NCBI RefSeq assembly: GCF_013488225.1
Contig: NZ_CP041238.1
Coordinates: 335,501 to 399,500, forward strand
Length of the DNA: 64,000 bases
Reading direction: 5' to 3'
From: Sinorhizobium mexicanum
GTDB lineage: Bacteria; Pseudomonadota; Alphaproteobacteria; Rhizobiales; Rhizobiaceae
This document shows positions 18,663-26,758 of the stretch, piece by piece (position 1 is the stretch's first letter; every line of letters starts with the position of its first letter). The translations under genes were made by a program, and so were the position numbers. The notes beneath the pieces are model-generated. The model was not told the origin of the DNA. It did no database searches and was given only the letters and a program-made list of their open reading frames with translations.

Positions 18663-18902
18663 CACGTCGCGGATCCGCTGCTTCAACTCCTTCGGCCCGG
18701 GGAAGCCGCCGTCGCGCTTGCGTTCCCAGACGAGCCCGCCATCGACGCGGATCTCGAAATTGCCGCCGGTCCCGGGGATCAGCGCGACTTCGCCGAGCGA
18801 ATCGCCAAAGGTCGACAGCAGCTCCTGCGCCATCCAGCCGGCGCGAAGCAGCCAGTTGCATTGGGTGCAGTAAAGGATCGTGACGCGAGGCTTTTCACTC
18901 AT
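18621..18902 (-). CDS. SelT/SelW/SelH (Rdx) family thioredoxin-fold protein
   Basis: The 93-residue protein has the redox motif CTQC (in VTILYCTQCNWLLRAGW) and the family middle GEVALIPGTGGNFEIRVDG plus a KELKQRIRDVIEP helix. In eukaryotes the first Cys position pairs with selenocysteine; here both are Cys. Its partner is unknown, probably a glutathione- or thioredoxin-linked redox role. The ATG at 18902 follows AGGAAG. Its last 12 codons lie in a direct repeat whose second copy is 1.2 kb downstream. Confidence 0.88.
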   Translation of the reverse strand: MSEKPRVTILYCTQCNWLLRAGWMAQELLSTFGDSLGEVALIPGTGGNFEIRVDGGLVWERKRDGGFPGPKELKQRIRDVIEPERDLGHVDRS

Positions 18903-19088
18903 CTCATGCTTCCTGTTTTGCATTAGATTCAAACATATCGGCGCGTCGGGGTCACAACAACGGGGCTTTCACGGACAGATCACATACATGTCAACTTTTA
19001 GAGTCATGTTTTTATCGGAGGGAGCCTTGAATTGCGAACGGCGCCCGGCGAGAGAATTGCTGCAGTGCAACCGATTCCAGAGGAAATC

Positions 19089-19544
19089 ATGACCGACACC
19101 ACCGCTACGACCGACCGCCCGCGTGCGATCCTGCCGGCACTCGAAAAGATCTACCTGCCGCTCGACACCTTCGCCGAGACGCTGCTGCGCGTCCTCGCGG
19201 GTGCGCTGCTCGTCACCCACGGTTACGGCAAGATCATCAATCCCTTTGGTGCCGTCGGCATGGTGGAAGGCCTGGGCTTTTATCCGGGCGTCTTCTGGTC
19301 GCCGCTCCTCTCTGCCACCGAATTCTTCGGCGGCATCTTCATCGCCGTCGGCTTCCTGACCCGCCCTGCCGCGTTCGCGGCCACCATCGTGCTGCTGGTC
19401 ACCGTCTATTTCCATGGCATCGTGCAGGGCCAGGGGCTCGGCGGCGCCGAGAAATCGATCCTTTGGGCTGCAATCACCTTCTTCTTTGCCGTTCGTGGCG
19501 CCAACAGCCAGTCGGTCGACGCCAAGCTCGGCAAGCAGTTCTGA
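19089..19544 (+). CDS. DoxX family membrane protein
   Basis: The 151-residue protein has four predicted membrane segments (TLLRVLAGALLVTHGYGKI, FWSPLLSATEFFGGIFIAVG, RPAAFAATIVLLVTVYF, ILWAAITFFFAVRG) and the DoxX pattern R-x8-HGxxK and GLGGAEKSIL. DoxX proteins are linked to thiol/redox stress or quinone chemistry, but this branch is uncharacterised. The start ATG at 19089 has GAGGAAATC upstream. It is convergent with the rnk-like gene. Confidence 0.85.
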   Translation: MTDTTATTDRPRAILPALEKIYLPLDTFAETLLRVLAGALLVTHGYGKIINPFGAVGMVEGLGFYPGVFWSPLLSATEFFGGIFIAVGFLTRPAAFAATIVLLVTVYFHGIVQGQGLGGAEKSILWAAITFFFAVRGANSQSVDAKLGKQF

Positions 19545-19602
19545 TCTCTTGCCTTTTGACGCGGCCGCTCGTCGGCCGCGTCTCGCCTTCTCACGATCAA
19601 TA

Positions 19603-19998
19603 TTATCGGGCGACGCTGCGGATCGTCATGCGATGCGCCTTTCCCGCCCGGTCGAGCCAGTCGATCGACTGTCCGACGGAAAGGCCGATCAGCGCCGCGC
19701 CGATCGGCGTCAACACCGAAATCCTGCCCGCTTCGATGTCGGCTTCGCCGGGATAGACCAGGGTCACTTCCTTCGCAAAACCATTGTCGGCATCGAAGGC
19801 GACGGTCGAGCCCATCTGCACGCTGTCCTTCGGCAAATCATGTGCGGCGACGCGCGCCCGTTCGAGTTCCGAAAGCAGCGCTTCGGCGACGTCGGGTAGG
19901 CGGTCGAGTGCCGACGTGGCGAGTGCTGTAAGGCGCGCATGGTCTTCGGCATTGATGACGATCGGTGGAAGTTTGTTGCGGTTTGCTGTGTCCGCCAT
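19603..19998 (-). CDS. rnk: Rnk/GreA-type C-terminal domain protein (nucleoside diphosphate kinase regulator)
   Basis: The 131-residue protein has an N-terminal helical part (ALTTSALDRLPDVAEALLSEL-like) and a GreA/Rnk C-terminal FKBP-like domain (MGSTVAFDADNGFAKEVTLV, ISVLTPIGAALIGLSVGQSI, WLDRAGKAHRMTI). Such proteins bind RNA polymerase near the secondary channel but lack the long GreA coiled coil. The start is taken at 19998 (MADTANRNKL); another in-frame ATG lies at 20022. It is followed by a perfect 10-bp inverted repeat (19558-19582) without a T-run, between it and doxX. Confidence 0.85.
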   Translation of the reverse strand: MADTANRNKLPPIVINAEDHARLTALATSALDRLPDVAEALLSELERARVAAHDLPKDSVQMGSTVAFDADNGFAKEVTLVYPGEADIEAGRISVLTPIGAALIGLSVGQSIDWLDRAGKAHRMTIRSVAR

Positions 19999-20035
19999 GA
20001 TGATATCCGTGCTTGTGCGCATGGCTGCCTACGCG

Positions 20036-20126
20036 CGTGTTTCCTCGAATCCGAATTTGAGGAAACATGCAGCAATTCAGAGTGCCGCAGCGTGCTTGCG
20101 CGCCTAACACGGCGCGCGGCGCTGCA
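20036..20126. repeat. RIME-type intergenic mosaic repeat, copy 3 (reverse orientation)
   Basis: The segment CGTGTTTCCTCGAATCC...GAGGAAACATGCAGCAATTC is followed by GTGCCGCAGCGTGCTTGCG and GGCGCGCGGCGCTGCAG. It is the same two-part element as at 6773, in the opposite order, just upstream of rnk. Confidence 0.82.
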
Positions 20127-20301
20127 GAGGCGCCATGATCGCGATTGTTCCTGTGAAATGTTTTTTGCGCTCGCCGCACTTTAAGTCTGTGGATGGCCGC
20201 AGACGGTCTCGATGCGAAAGGCTCCCCTTCCCCGGAGAGCGCACGCGTCCGGGCCGGGGTCAAGTTCCTGCGATAGGGCAGACCCTGAAAGAACAACAGA
20301 A

Positions 20302-20478
20302 ATGGATCGCAAGCGTCGACATGGCCCAAAGGTCGGAAAGTTCGCCGACGAAGTCAAGGCCGGCGATCGTCTCTTGAACGGTAGCGGCGGCCGTGGTCAA
20401 CCTAGCCCGGCGGCACGCCGGTGGGCTTTCGAGCTCCCGCCGCCATGCGATCTCGTGATCGAGGAGGTTTGGTCATGA
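20302..20478 (+). CDS. Possible small ORF overlapping the GFA gene start
   Basis: A 58-residue frame (MDRKRRHGPKVGKFADEVKAG...) ends in a TGA that overlaps the ATG of the next gene (ATGA), a layout typical of translational coupling. There is no good Shine-Dalgarno and no recognised family; the frame is open further upstream to 20212. It may be a coincidence. Confidence 0.25.
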   Translation: MDRKRRHGPKVGKFADEVKAGDRLLNGSGGRGQPSPAARRWAFELPPPCDLVIEEVWS

Positions 20479-20954
20479 ACGAAGCGATCGAGGGCGGCTG
20501 CTTTTGCGGGCGCATCCGCTACCGGTTGAAGGCGCGCCCGATGTTCGTCCATTGTTGCCACTGCAGCGATTGCCAGCGGCAGGTGGGAAGCGCTTTCGCG
20601 ATCAACGGCCTCGTCGAGGCGGAAAACGTCGAGCTGCTCAAGGGCGAGCCCGTGATGGTCACCTTGCCGACCGACAGCGGCCGCCCGCACGACGTCTATC
20701 GCTGTCCCGACTGCCAGTCGGCGCTCTGGAGCGACTACGGCCGGCGCAAATGGCTTTCTTTCGTGCGCGTCGCAACGCTCGACCGGCCGTCGGATTTTCC
20801 GCCGCACGTGCACATCTATACGCGCTCGAAACTCGACTGGGTGGTGCTGCCGGCGGGCGCCAAGGCTTTCGAGGAATATTACGACATGCAGGCGCTGTGG
20901 CCGAAGGAGAGCCTGGAGCGGCGCGCTCGTGCACACGCCAAGGCGAATGGGTAG
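20475..20954 (+). CDS. GFA (glutathione-dependent formaldehyde-activating enzyme-like) family protein
   Basis: The 159-residue protein has the zinc-binding Cys pattern of the GFA/CENP-V fold: GGCFCGRIRYRL (9-20), HCCHCSDCQRQVGSAF (33-48), and YRCPDCQSALWS. Most members do not act on formaldehyde, so a specific substrate should not be assumed. GAGGAGG stands 8 bases before the ATG at 20475. The next gene begins 8 bp after its stop, so the two are probably co-transcribed. Confidence 0.9.
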   Translation: MNEAIEGGCFCGRIRYRLKARPMFVHCCHCSDCQRQVGSAFAINGLVEAENVELLKGEPVMVTLPTDSGRPHDVYRCPDCQSALWSDYGRRKWLSFVRVATLDRPSDFPPHVHIYTRSKLDWVVLPAGAKAFEEYYDMQALWPKESLERRARAHAKANG

Positions 20955-20962
20955 ACGCGGCC

Positions 20963-21520
20963 ATGACCGGAAGCGAGCGTGAAAAGATGGGGGCAGGCGC
21001 GTGGTATCGCTGCCTCGATCCGGAATTGGATGAATTGCGCGCCCGCGCCCGCAGGGCGATTCACCAGCACAACATCCTGCCGCCGGACGAGCGTGGCGGC
21101 CTGGCCCCGGCCTTGCGGGCGCTCTTTGCCGATGTGGCCGCCGACGTCTTCGTCGAGGCGCCGTTTCATTGTTCCTACGGCCTGAACATAAGGCTCGGCG
21201 ACCGCGTCTACCTAAACGCCGGCTGCACCATCCTCGACAGCGCGCCGGTCGTCATCGGGAGCGATACGATGCTCGGACCGGGCGTACAGATCTATTGCGC
21301 CGAACACCACAAGGACCCGGCGCTTCGCCGTGAGGGGCTGGAAATCGCCCGCCCCGTGACGATCGGCGAAAACGTCTGGATCGGCGGCGGCGCGATCATT
21401 CTCGCCGGCGTGACGATCGGCGACGGGGCGATCGTGGGCGCTGGTGCGGTGGTGACGCGGGACGTGGCCCCGGGCGCGACGGTGGTGGGGAATCCGGCGC
21501 GGGTGGTTGGCGGCACATAA
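20963..21520 (+). CDS. Maltose O-acetyltransferase-like sugar acetyltransferase (hexapeptide repeat)
   Basis: The 185-residue protein opens with the Maa/NodL-type N-terminus (EREKMGAGAWYRCLDPELDELR), followed by left-handed beta-helix hexapeptide repeats (CSYGLNIRLGDRVYLNAGC, PVTIGENVWIGGGAIILAGV, VTIGDGAIVGAGAVVTRDV). The catalytic His is in the IYCAEHHKDPALR loop. It acetylates a sugar hydroxyl with acetyl-CoA; whether maltose, a Nod-factor-like glycan or another sugar is the target is open. It sits directly after the GFA gene. Confidence 0.9.
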   Translation: MTGSEREKMGAGAWYRCLDPELDELRARARRAIHQHNILPPDERGGLAPALRALFADVAADVFVEAPFHCSYGLNIRLGDRVYLNAGCTILDSAPVVIGSDTMLGPGVQIYCAEHHKDPALRREGLEIARPVTIGENVWIGGGAIILAGVTIGDGAIVGAGAVVTRDVAPGATVVGNPARVVGGT

Positions 21521-21608
21521 TGGGCAGATGACTTCGGGGGGCGCTTACCGCTCTTCCTGCCACAACGCGCAGCGCCGTCCCGTTGTCCGGCACGTCAACC
21601 CTTCCGCT

Positions 21609-21648
21609 CGTCATTCTCGGGCTTGACCCGAGGATCCAAGCACAAGCG
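21609..21648. repeat. Palindromic repeat left of the GIY-YIG gene
   Basis: A 30-base unit with a CTCGGGcttgaCCCGAG core (21609-21638) is present. 29 of its 30 bases match the reverse complement of 21955-21984. Similarity continues weakly for about 10 bases more (AAGCACAAGC against ATGCGCAAGC). It lies just after the 3' end of the GIY-YIG gene. Confidence 0.85.
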
Positions 21649-21649
21649 T

Positions 21650-21955
21650 TCACCAAAGCTCAAAATACAGATCACGCCAGTCCGGATTCATCTTCTCAAT
21701 GAGTTCGATCTTCCACTGCCGGTACCAGCGTTTGAGCGATTTCTCGCGCTGAATGGCGGTGCCGATCTGCAAGTGTTCCTCGTACCAGACGAGCCGGTTG
21801 CAGCCATATTTCGATGCAAAACCGGACGTCAGCCCCTCGTGATGCTCGAAGACACGGCGCTCGACGTTTGACGTAACGCCGATGTAAAGCGTTCCTCGCT
21901 TGTGATTCGTGACGATGTAGACGTATCCGGTCGTGTGCGGAGGATGCTTGCGCAT
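21650..21955 (-). CDS. GIY-YIG domain endonuclease-like protein
   Basis: The 101-residue protein is a single GIY-YIG nuclease domain. GYVYIVTNHKRGTLYIGVTS contains the paired YVY and YIG strands; RRVFEHHEG supplies the catalytic Arg; and AIQREKSLKRWYRQWKIELIEK contains the Glu-containing helix. It belongs to the small UPF0213/YhbQ-like group. The ATG at 21955 immediately follows an inverted palindrome whose 3' arm (CCCGAGGATCC) provides the only Shine-Dalgarno-like GAGG. A matching inverted copy lies 3' of the gene. The unit interrupts or replaces the 5' part of a GNAT gene, so it behaves like a mobile cassette. Confidence 0.9.
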   Translation of the reverse strand: MRKHPPHTTGYVYIVTNHKRGTLYIGVTSNVERRVFEHHEGLTSGFASKYGCNRLVWYEEHLQIGTAIQREKSLKRWYRQWKIELIEKMNPDWRDLYFELW

Positions 21956-21984
21956 GGATCCTCGGGTCAAGCCCGAGGATGACG
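21955..21984. repeat. Palindromic repeat right of the GIY-YIG gene, carrying its ribosome-binding site
   Basis: This is the inverted counterpart of 21609-21638. Read on the minus strand it forms a hairpin, CCTCGGG-cttga-CCCGAGG, whose last bases GAGG lie 5 bases before the ATG of the GIY-YIG gene. A further palindrome of this type (CCTCGGGtttaaCCCGAGG) occurs at about 36167-36185. Confidence 0.85.
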
Positions 21985-22013
21985 GTGGGAACTGGTCGAA
22001 GATGCCAACGTCT

Positions 22014-22229
22014 TGTGGCGCCGGTACCGCGCTCTTTGCCGCCGCGAAGGCACACGCTCGCGAGGCTGGCCTTGAGGCGATTAATGCCACGATCCGCGCC
22101 GACAATGCCGGAGGGCTGGCCTACTACGCAAAAATGGGCTTCATCGATTACAAGGTCGAGAAAGCGGTGCCGCTGAAGGATGGCCAGCCGGTCGACCGCA
22201 TATCGAAGCGGTATCTGCTTGCGGTGTGA
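22014..22229 (+). pseudogene. C-terminal remnant of a GNAT acetyltransferase
   Basis: About 70 residues (CGAGTALFAAAKAHAREAGL, INATIRADNAGGLAYYAKMG, FIDYKVEKAVPLKDG) match the acetyl-CoA-binding second half of a GNAT enzyme. The N-terminal half is absent: upstream lies the palindrome and the GIY-YIG gene. The frame can be extended to an ATG at 21933, but only through the inserted element, so a functional enzyme is unlikely. Confidence 0.8.
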
Positions 22230-22238
22230 TAGAGCGCC

Positions 22239-22538
22239 TCAGAAGCCTTGGAATGCGAAATCCGTGGCGGCGACAATGTCGTCGCGCAGGCTCGACAGAT
22301 CCGTGACCATCTCATCGAGGTCACCCACTGAAATCGCAGCCAGGAGATGGATAGCGATGACGTAGGCGTCCCCGCCGATGGTCACGCGTGGATTGAGACG
22401 CGACATCACGTGACCGATGTCGGACACCGGAAGAAGCGGCGCGACGATTCGGGTCTTCAGTGCATCGAAAAGGTCGGCCTGGAGATCGACCACCAATGTT
22501 TCGGCATGCTTCAAACGATAGACATGAAAGCGGGACAT
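22239..22538 (-). CDS. ccdB: CcdB family toxin
   Basis: The 99-residue product (MSRFHVYRLKHAETLVVDLQ...DALKTRIVAPLLP...VMSRLNPRVTIGGDAYVI) matches the CcdB fold that poisons DNA gyrase. Its length (99, against 101 for the F-plasmid protein) and the PLLP and NP.v blocks agree. The start ATG overlaps the antitoxin stop by one base (TGATG), the usual operon order antitoxin-toxin. Confidence 0.92.
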   Translation of the reverse strand: MSRFHVYRLKHAETLVVDLQADLFDALKTRIVAPLLPVSDIGHVMSRLNPRVTIGGDAYVIAIHLLAAISVGDLDEMVTDLSSLRDDIVAATDFAFQGF

Positions 22539-22771
22539 CAGAACTGCCGGTGTTTCGCCAGTGGCAGTCCACGCTTTTCGACCAGGGCGTTGGCATCGGC
22601 GATCGCTTTCGCGTTCTCGATACGCCATAGCTTTTCCCGTTCGGTCTTGATCGCTTGCGCGATGCCTTCTTCCGCCGCGCGCGAAACGTTGATCTTCAGA
22701 TCGCGTGCGGTTGAAAGCAAATCGCCGTCGAGGGAGAGATTGGTTGGGCGCCGTGCGGTTGATCGTGTCAT
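22538..22771 (-). CDS. ccdA: CcdA family antitoxin
   Basis: The 77-residue product has an N-terminal ribbon-helix-helix-like segment (TARRPTNLSLDGDLLSTARDLKINVSRAAEEG) and a C-terminal toxin-binding tail (ENAKAIADANALVEKRGLPL), like F-plasmid CcdA. The start is taken at 22771 (MTRSTARR); in-frame ATGs at 22783 and 22795 lie inside the upstream palindrome. The pair is chromosomal, between lepA and a GNAT remnant. Confidence 0.92.
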   Translation of the reverse strand: MTRSTARRPTNLSLDGDLLSTARDLKINVSRAAEEGIAQAIKTEREKLWRIENAKAIADANALVEKRGLPLAKHRQF

Positions 22772-22776
22772 ATTCG

Positions 22777-22819
22777 TTCCCATGAAGATGCGCACATTAT
22801 ATGCGCATCTTCATGGGAA
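22777..22819. promoter_or_regulatory. Large perfect palindrome upstream of ccdAB and after lepA
   Basis: TTCCCATGAAGATGCGCA (22777-22794) is perfectly complementary to 22802-22819 around a 7-base loop (CATTATA). Its position just before ccdA suits an operator for CcdAB autoregulation. As an 18-bp hairpin it may also stop lepA transcription, although no T-run follows. Confidence 0.75.
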
Positions 22820-22827
22820 GAAAACAG

Positions 22828-24654
22828 TCACTCATCGCCCATCTTCAACGCCGCGATAAACGCTTCCTGCGGGATCTCCACCTTGCCGAACTGGCGCATG
22901 CGCTTCTTGCCTTCCTTCTGCTTTTCCAGAAGCTTGCGCTTGCGGGTGGCGTCGCCGCCGTAGCATTTCGCCGTCACGTCCTTCCGGAGCGCCCGCACGG
23001 TTTCGCGGGCGATGATGCGGCCGCCGATTGCGGCCTGGATCGGGATCTGGAACATGTGCTGCGGGATCAGATCTTTCAGCTTTTCGCACATGACGCGGCC
23101 GCGCTTTTCCGCGGCCGAGCGGTGGACGAGCATCGACAGCGCATCGACCGGCTCGCCGTTGACGAGGATCGACATCTTGACGAGGTCGCTCTCGCGATAG
23201 TCCGAGAGGTTGTAGTCGAACGAGGCATAGCCCTTGGAGATCGACTTGAGGCGATCGTAGAAGTCGAAGACCACTTCGTTGAGCGGCAGGTCGTAGGTCA
23301 GCATCGCCCGGTTGCCGACATAGGTCAGTTCCGTCTGGATGCCGCGTCGGTCCTGGCATAGCTTCAGGATGCCGCCGAGATATTCGTCCGGCGTCAGGAT
23401 CGTGGCCCGGATCCAGGGTTCGCGGAACTCGGAGATCTTGACGACATCCGGCATGTCGGCCGGATTGTGCAGTTCCTTCTCGGTGCCGTCGGTCATGGTC
23501 AGCTGATAGACGACCGAGGGCGCGGTCGCGATCAGGTCGAGGTCGAACTCGCGCGACAGCCGTTCCTGGATAATTTCGAGATGCAGGAGCCCGAGGAAGC
23601 CGCAGCGGAAGCCGAAACCGAGGGCGGCGGAGGATTCCATTTCGAAAGAGAACGAGGCGTCATTGAGCCTGAGCTTGCCCATGGCGCCGCGCAGTTCCTC
23701 GAAATCGGCGGCATCGACCGGGAAGAGACCGCAGAAGACGACCGGCTGCGCCGGCTTGAAGCCTGGCAGCGCCTCCGACGTCGGGCGCTTGTCTTCGGTG
23801 ATCGTATCGCCGACACGGGTATCGGCCACTTCCTTGATCGAGGCGGTTATGAAGCCGATCTCGCCCGGGCCGAGCGAATCCATCGCCACCATCTTCGGCG
23901 TCAGCACGCCGACGCGCTCGATCGTGTATTTCGCGCCGGTGCCCATCATGCGGATCGTCTGGCCCTTGGTCAGCACGCCGTCGATGATGCGCACGAGAAC
24001 CATGACGCCGAGATAGGTGTCGTACCAGCTGTCGACGAGCAGCGCCTTCAGCGGCGCCTTTTCGCCGCCCGAACTCTTCGGCGCCGGCAGCTTCTGGACG
24101 ATTGCTTCGAGCACGTCCGGAATGCCGAGGCCGGTCTTGGCCGAGATCAGCACGGCGTCGGAAGCGTCGATGCCGATCACTTCCTCGATCTGTTCCTTGA
24201 TCCGCTCCGGCTCGGCCGCAGGCAGGTCGATCTTGTTGAGCACGGTGACGAGTTCGTGGTTGTTGTCGATCGCCTGATAGACGTTGGCGAGCGTCTGGGC
24301 TTCGACCCCCTGGCTGGCGTCGACGACGAGCAGCGAGCCCTCGCAAGCCGAAAGCGAGCGCGAGACTTCATAGGCGAAGTCGACGTGGCCGGGCGTGTCG
24401 ATGAGGTTCAGCACATAGGTCTCGCCGTCATTGGCCTTGTAGTGCAGGCGCACGGTCTGGGCCTTGATGGTGATGCCGCGCTCGCGTTCGATATCCATGC
24501 TGTCCAGCACTTGCTCGGACATTTCGCGCTCGGCAAGACCACCGGTCGACTGGATCAGCCGGTCGGCAAGCGTCGATTTGCCATGGTCGATATGGGCCAC
24601 GATCGAGAAGTTGCGGATATGCGACAGGGGCGTCTTGGAAGATGTTGTGCTCAT
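22828..24654 (-). CDS. lepA: Elongation factor 4 (LepA)
   Basis: A ribosome-associated GTPase that back-translocates or helps 30S biogenesis. The 608-residue protein has G1 [17 protein letters not shown]2/G3 [12 protein letters not shown] and DTPGHVDF, G4 VLNKIDLP, and the LepA-specific C-terminal domain ending [20 protein letters not shown]...[10 protein letters not shown]. The start at 24654 ([10 protein letters not shown]) agrees with the family; another ATG lies 9 bases upstream. Length is normal (about 600). Confidence 0.97.
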   Translation of the reverse strand: MSTTSSKTPLSHIRNFSIVAHIDHGKSTLADRLIQSTGGLAEREMSEQVLDSMDIERERGITIKAQTVRLHYKANDGETYVLNLIDTPGHVDFAYEVSRSLSACEGSLLVVDASQGVEAQTLANVYQAIDNNHELVTVLNKIDLPAAEPERIKEQIEEVIGIDASDAVLISAKTGLGIPDVLEAIVQKLPAPKSSGGEKAPLKALLVDSWYDTYLGVMVLVRIIDGVLTKGQTIRMMGTGAKYTIERVGVLTPKMVAMDSLGPGEIGFITASIKEVADTRVGDTITEDKRPTSEALPGFKPAQPVVFCGLFPVDAADFEELRGAMGKLRLNDASFSFEMESSAALGFGFRCGFLGLLHLEIIQERLSREFDLDLIATAPSVVYQLTMTDGTEKELHNPADMPDVVKISEFREPWIRATILTPDEYLGGILKLCQDRRGIQTELTYVGNRAMLTYDLPLNEVVFDFYDRLKSISKGYASFDYNLSDYRESDLVKMSILVNGEPVDALSMLVHRSAAEKRGRVMCEKLKDLIPQHMFQIPIQAAIGGRIIARETVRALRKDVTAKCYGGDATRKRKLLEKQKEGKKRMRQFGKVEIPQEAFIAALKMGDE

Positions 24655-24736
24655 GGGCCGCATATAGCAGCGCGATCAGGCGGCGCAAAGCGGGAAATGA
24701 AGGCTTTGTTCACTATGTTTTGGCCGCTCCCGCCGC

Positions 24737-25996
24737 CTATTCGGAGCGGGCTTCCGCCTCTATCAGTGCGCCGGCATTCGGCACCTGCGCGCTCTTGAGT
24801 TCGAAACCTTCGCAGAGTTGCGGCGGTACTCTTTCGCGGCTGCGCAGGCGCAACAGCACGAAGGCGGCATAGAGGAGCGCCACCGCCATGGCGGCGTAAA
24901 TGAAGGTGCGCTGCCCCAATGCCGGCGTCAGGATGGTGACAAGCATCGGAACGATGGTTGCCGACGTCGACCAGGCAACGAGCATGGTGCTGGCGAGCGG
25001 CACGAAATCAGACGGATCGGCGCGGTCGTTCGCATGCGCATTGGCGATCGAGTAGACCGTCTCGACCGCGCCGGCGAAGAGCGCGAAGACCAGCATCAGC
25101 AGGATGAGATTGGCGAAGGAAACGCTGAGCGCCGCAAGTCCGGCGGCGACGATCAGCGCGCAAGTGGCAATCAAGACAATGCGGCGATCGATACGGTCGG
25201 AGAGCGCGCCCATCGGATACTGGATGAACATCAGCCCGAACTGCATGACGAACATCAGCGCCGCTACATCTTTCTGGCCGACATCGTTGGCGGCGGCATA
25301 GATCGGCGTGAAGCCCTGCACGACCATGGAAAGGCCGCCGGCCGCAAGGATACCGACGAAGGCGACGGGAGAATTCCGCCACGCCATCGGAATGTCGATG
25401 CTGACCTTGGCGGGCGCTGGCGGCGTCGGCAGGCGGGTGAGGCCGATCGGCAGGATCGCGATTGTGGTGAAGAAGATCGTGATGATCGGCGCGAGGTTGC
25501 CTTCCGCGGGGATCTGGCCGAAGAGCCAGGCGCCGGCGCCGAGGCCGATGACATAGGCCATGTAGAAAAGCGCCATCGCCTTGCCGCGCCAATGGTTTTC
25601 GCTAGCGTGGTTCAGCCAGCTCTGGCTGATGATGAAATTGGTATTGCCGGCGGCGCCGTAAAGGCAGCGTGCGAACACCCATAGAAGCGGATGGACGCCG
25701 AGGCTGATCATCAGCGCAGCGAGGATGACGAGGGCCATCGAACAGGAGAAGGCGCGCGCATGGCCGACGCGGCGGATGAGCGGTCCGGCGATCACGCAGC
25801 CGACGAGGCCGCCGAAGGCGATGGCGGTGACCGCTGCGCCAGGAACCCAGTCTGGCGCCTCGGACCGCGTCAGCACGAAGGGAACATAGGCGAGCATCAT
25901 GCCGTTGCCGATCGCGACTGCCGTCATCGAGACGACGATGCTGGCGATCGACGTGAGCGAGGAAGGGGACCTGTACCTGGCTTCCGCGACGTCCAT
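24737..25996 (-). CDS. MFS transporter
   Basis: The 419-residue protein has about 12 hydrophobic segments. An MFS signature-like loop occurs after TM2 (GPLIRRVGHARAF) and another after TM8 (GALSDRIDRRIV). It resembles the YcaD/UMF2-type MFS families that move small solutes, but the substrate is unknown. GAGGGGGAC precedes the ATG at 25996. It is divergent from an XRE-cupin regulator with a palindrome in the shared gap, so that regulator probably controls it. Confidence 0.88.
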   Translation of the reverse strand: MDVAEARYRSPSSLTSIASIVVSMTAVAIGNGMMLAYVPFVLTRSEAPDWVPGAAVTAIAFGGLVGCVIAGPLIRRVGHARAFSCSMALVILAALMISLGVHPLLWVFARCLYGAAGNTNFIISQSWLNHASENHWRGKAMALFYMAYVIGLGAGAWLFGQIPAEGNLAPIITIFFTTIAILPIGLTRLPTPPAPAKVSIDIPMAWRNSPVAFVGILAAGGLSMVVQGFTPIYAAANDVGQKDVAALMFVMQFGLMFIQYPMGALSDRIDRRIVLIATCALIVAAGLAALSVSFANLILLMLVFALFAGAVETVYSIANAHANDRADPSDFVPLASTMLVAWSTSATIVPMLVTILTPALGQRTFIYAAMAVALLYAAFVLLRLRSRERVPPQLCEGFELKSAQVPNAGALIEAEARSE

Positions 25997-26136
25997 GCCG
26001 TCCCCCTCGACAAGCGATTTCTAAACTATTGAAGAAGAATGCTTTTGCGAACTAGCGCAGTTTCGCGACCATAGCGCCTGACGCGCCGCCATGTTGTCGT
26101 CAAAGCGGCATGGACGAAATTTATTTTGGCGGTTCG

Positions 26137-26154
26137 GTGGAGTCTTGACTCCAC
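26137..26154. promoter_or_regulatory. 18-bp palindrome between MFS and XRE-cupin genes (probable operator)
   Basis: GTGGAGTCTTGACTCCAC is a perfect inverted repeat with 8-bp arms. It contains TTGACT, a plausible -35 element, and lies 11 bp before the XRE start and 141 bp before the divergent MFS start. This is the usual position for an autoregulatory operator. Confidence 0.65.
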
Positions 26155-26164
26155 TATATGAGAA

Positions 26165-26758
26165 ATGCAATCTCAGATAATGGAATACGTAAACGACCCC
26201 CTTGAACGGGCCATCGGCGAGCGGGTACGGCAACTGCGAAGCGAGCAAGCGCTGACCCTCGACGATCTCGCGACGCGCTCCGGCGTCAGCCGGGCCATGA
26301 TATCGCGCATCGAACGCGGTGAAACGAGCCCGACGGCGCAGCTCCTGGCGAAGCTTTGCAGCGCGCTGGGCACAACGCTTTCGGCGCTTTTCACCTTCGA
26401 GGTGAAGGATGCCTCACCGGTCGCGCGGCGGGCGGATCAGCGGCTCTGGCGCGATCCGGAAAGCGGTTACCTGCGCCGGTCGGTTTCGCCGGAAGGCGTC
26501 GGCTCGCCGGTCGATATCGTGGAGGTCGAGTTTCCACCTCGGGCCCGGGTCGTCTTCGAGCGCCGGCCGGCGGACCGCGGCATCACGCAGCACCTCTGGC
26601 TCTTGTCGGGCCGGCTCGAACTGACGACGGAGGACGGACCCCATCTGCTCGACGCGGGCGACTGCCTCTTCATGGGGCTTGAGGAGGCGCATGTCTTTCA
26701 CAATCCCTATGACGAGCCGGCCCACTACGCCGTCATTCTCTGTCGCACCAAGGTGTAG
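26165..26758 (+). CDS. XRE family regulator with C-terminal cupin domain
   Basis: The 197-residue protein has an N-terminal XRE helix-turn-helix (GERVRQLRSEQALTLDDLATRSGVSRAMISRIERGETSPT, about 18-58) and a C-terminal cupin barrel (ITQHLWLLSGRLELTTEDG, HLLDAGDCLFMGLEEAHVFHNP). This HTH-cupin class senses a small ligand and controls nearby transport or catabolic genes. No Shine-Dalgarno precedes the ATG at 26165 (a second candidate is at 26180), so translation may be leaderless. Its stop codon abuts the long inverted-repeat element at 26757-27030. Confidence 0.88.
   Translation: MQSQIMEYVNDPLERAIGERVRQLRSEQALTLDDLATRSGVSRAMISRIERGETSPTAQLLAKLCSALGTTLSALFTFEVKDASPVARRADQRLWRDPESGYLRRSVSPEGVGSPVDIVEVEFPPRARVVFERRPADRGITQHLWLLSGRLELTTEDGPHLLDAGDCLFMGLEEAHVFHNPYDEPAHYAVILCRTKV

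Noticed and set aside
19558..19582. Perfect 10-bp GC-rich hairpin between doxX and rnk as a terminator
   Set aside because: No T-run on either side, so intrinsic termination is not supported; it may still have another role.
21933..22229. 98-codon frame as an intact GNAT gene
   Set aside because: The first third translates the inserted palindrome; the acetyltransferase N-terminal half is missing, so it is called a remnant.
23467..24798. 443-codon frame antisense to lepA
   Set aside because: Runs through the conserved lepA gene and has shadow-like Arg/His/Asp composition.
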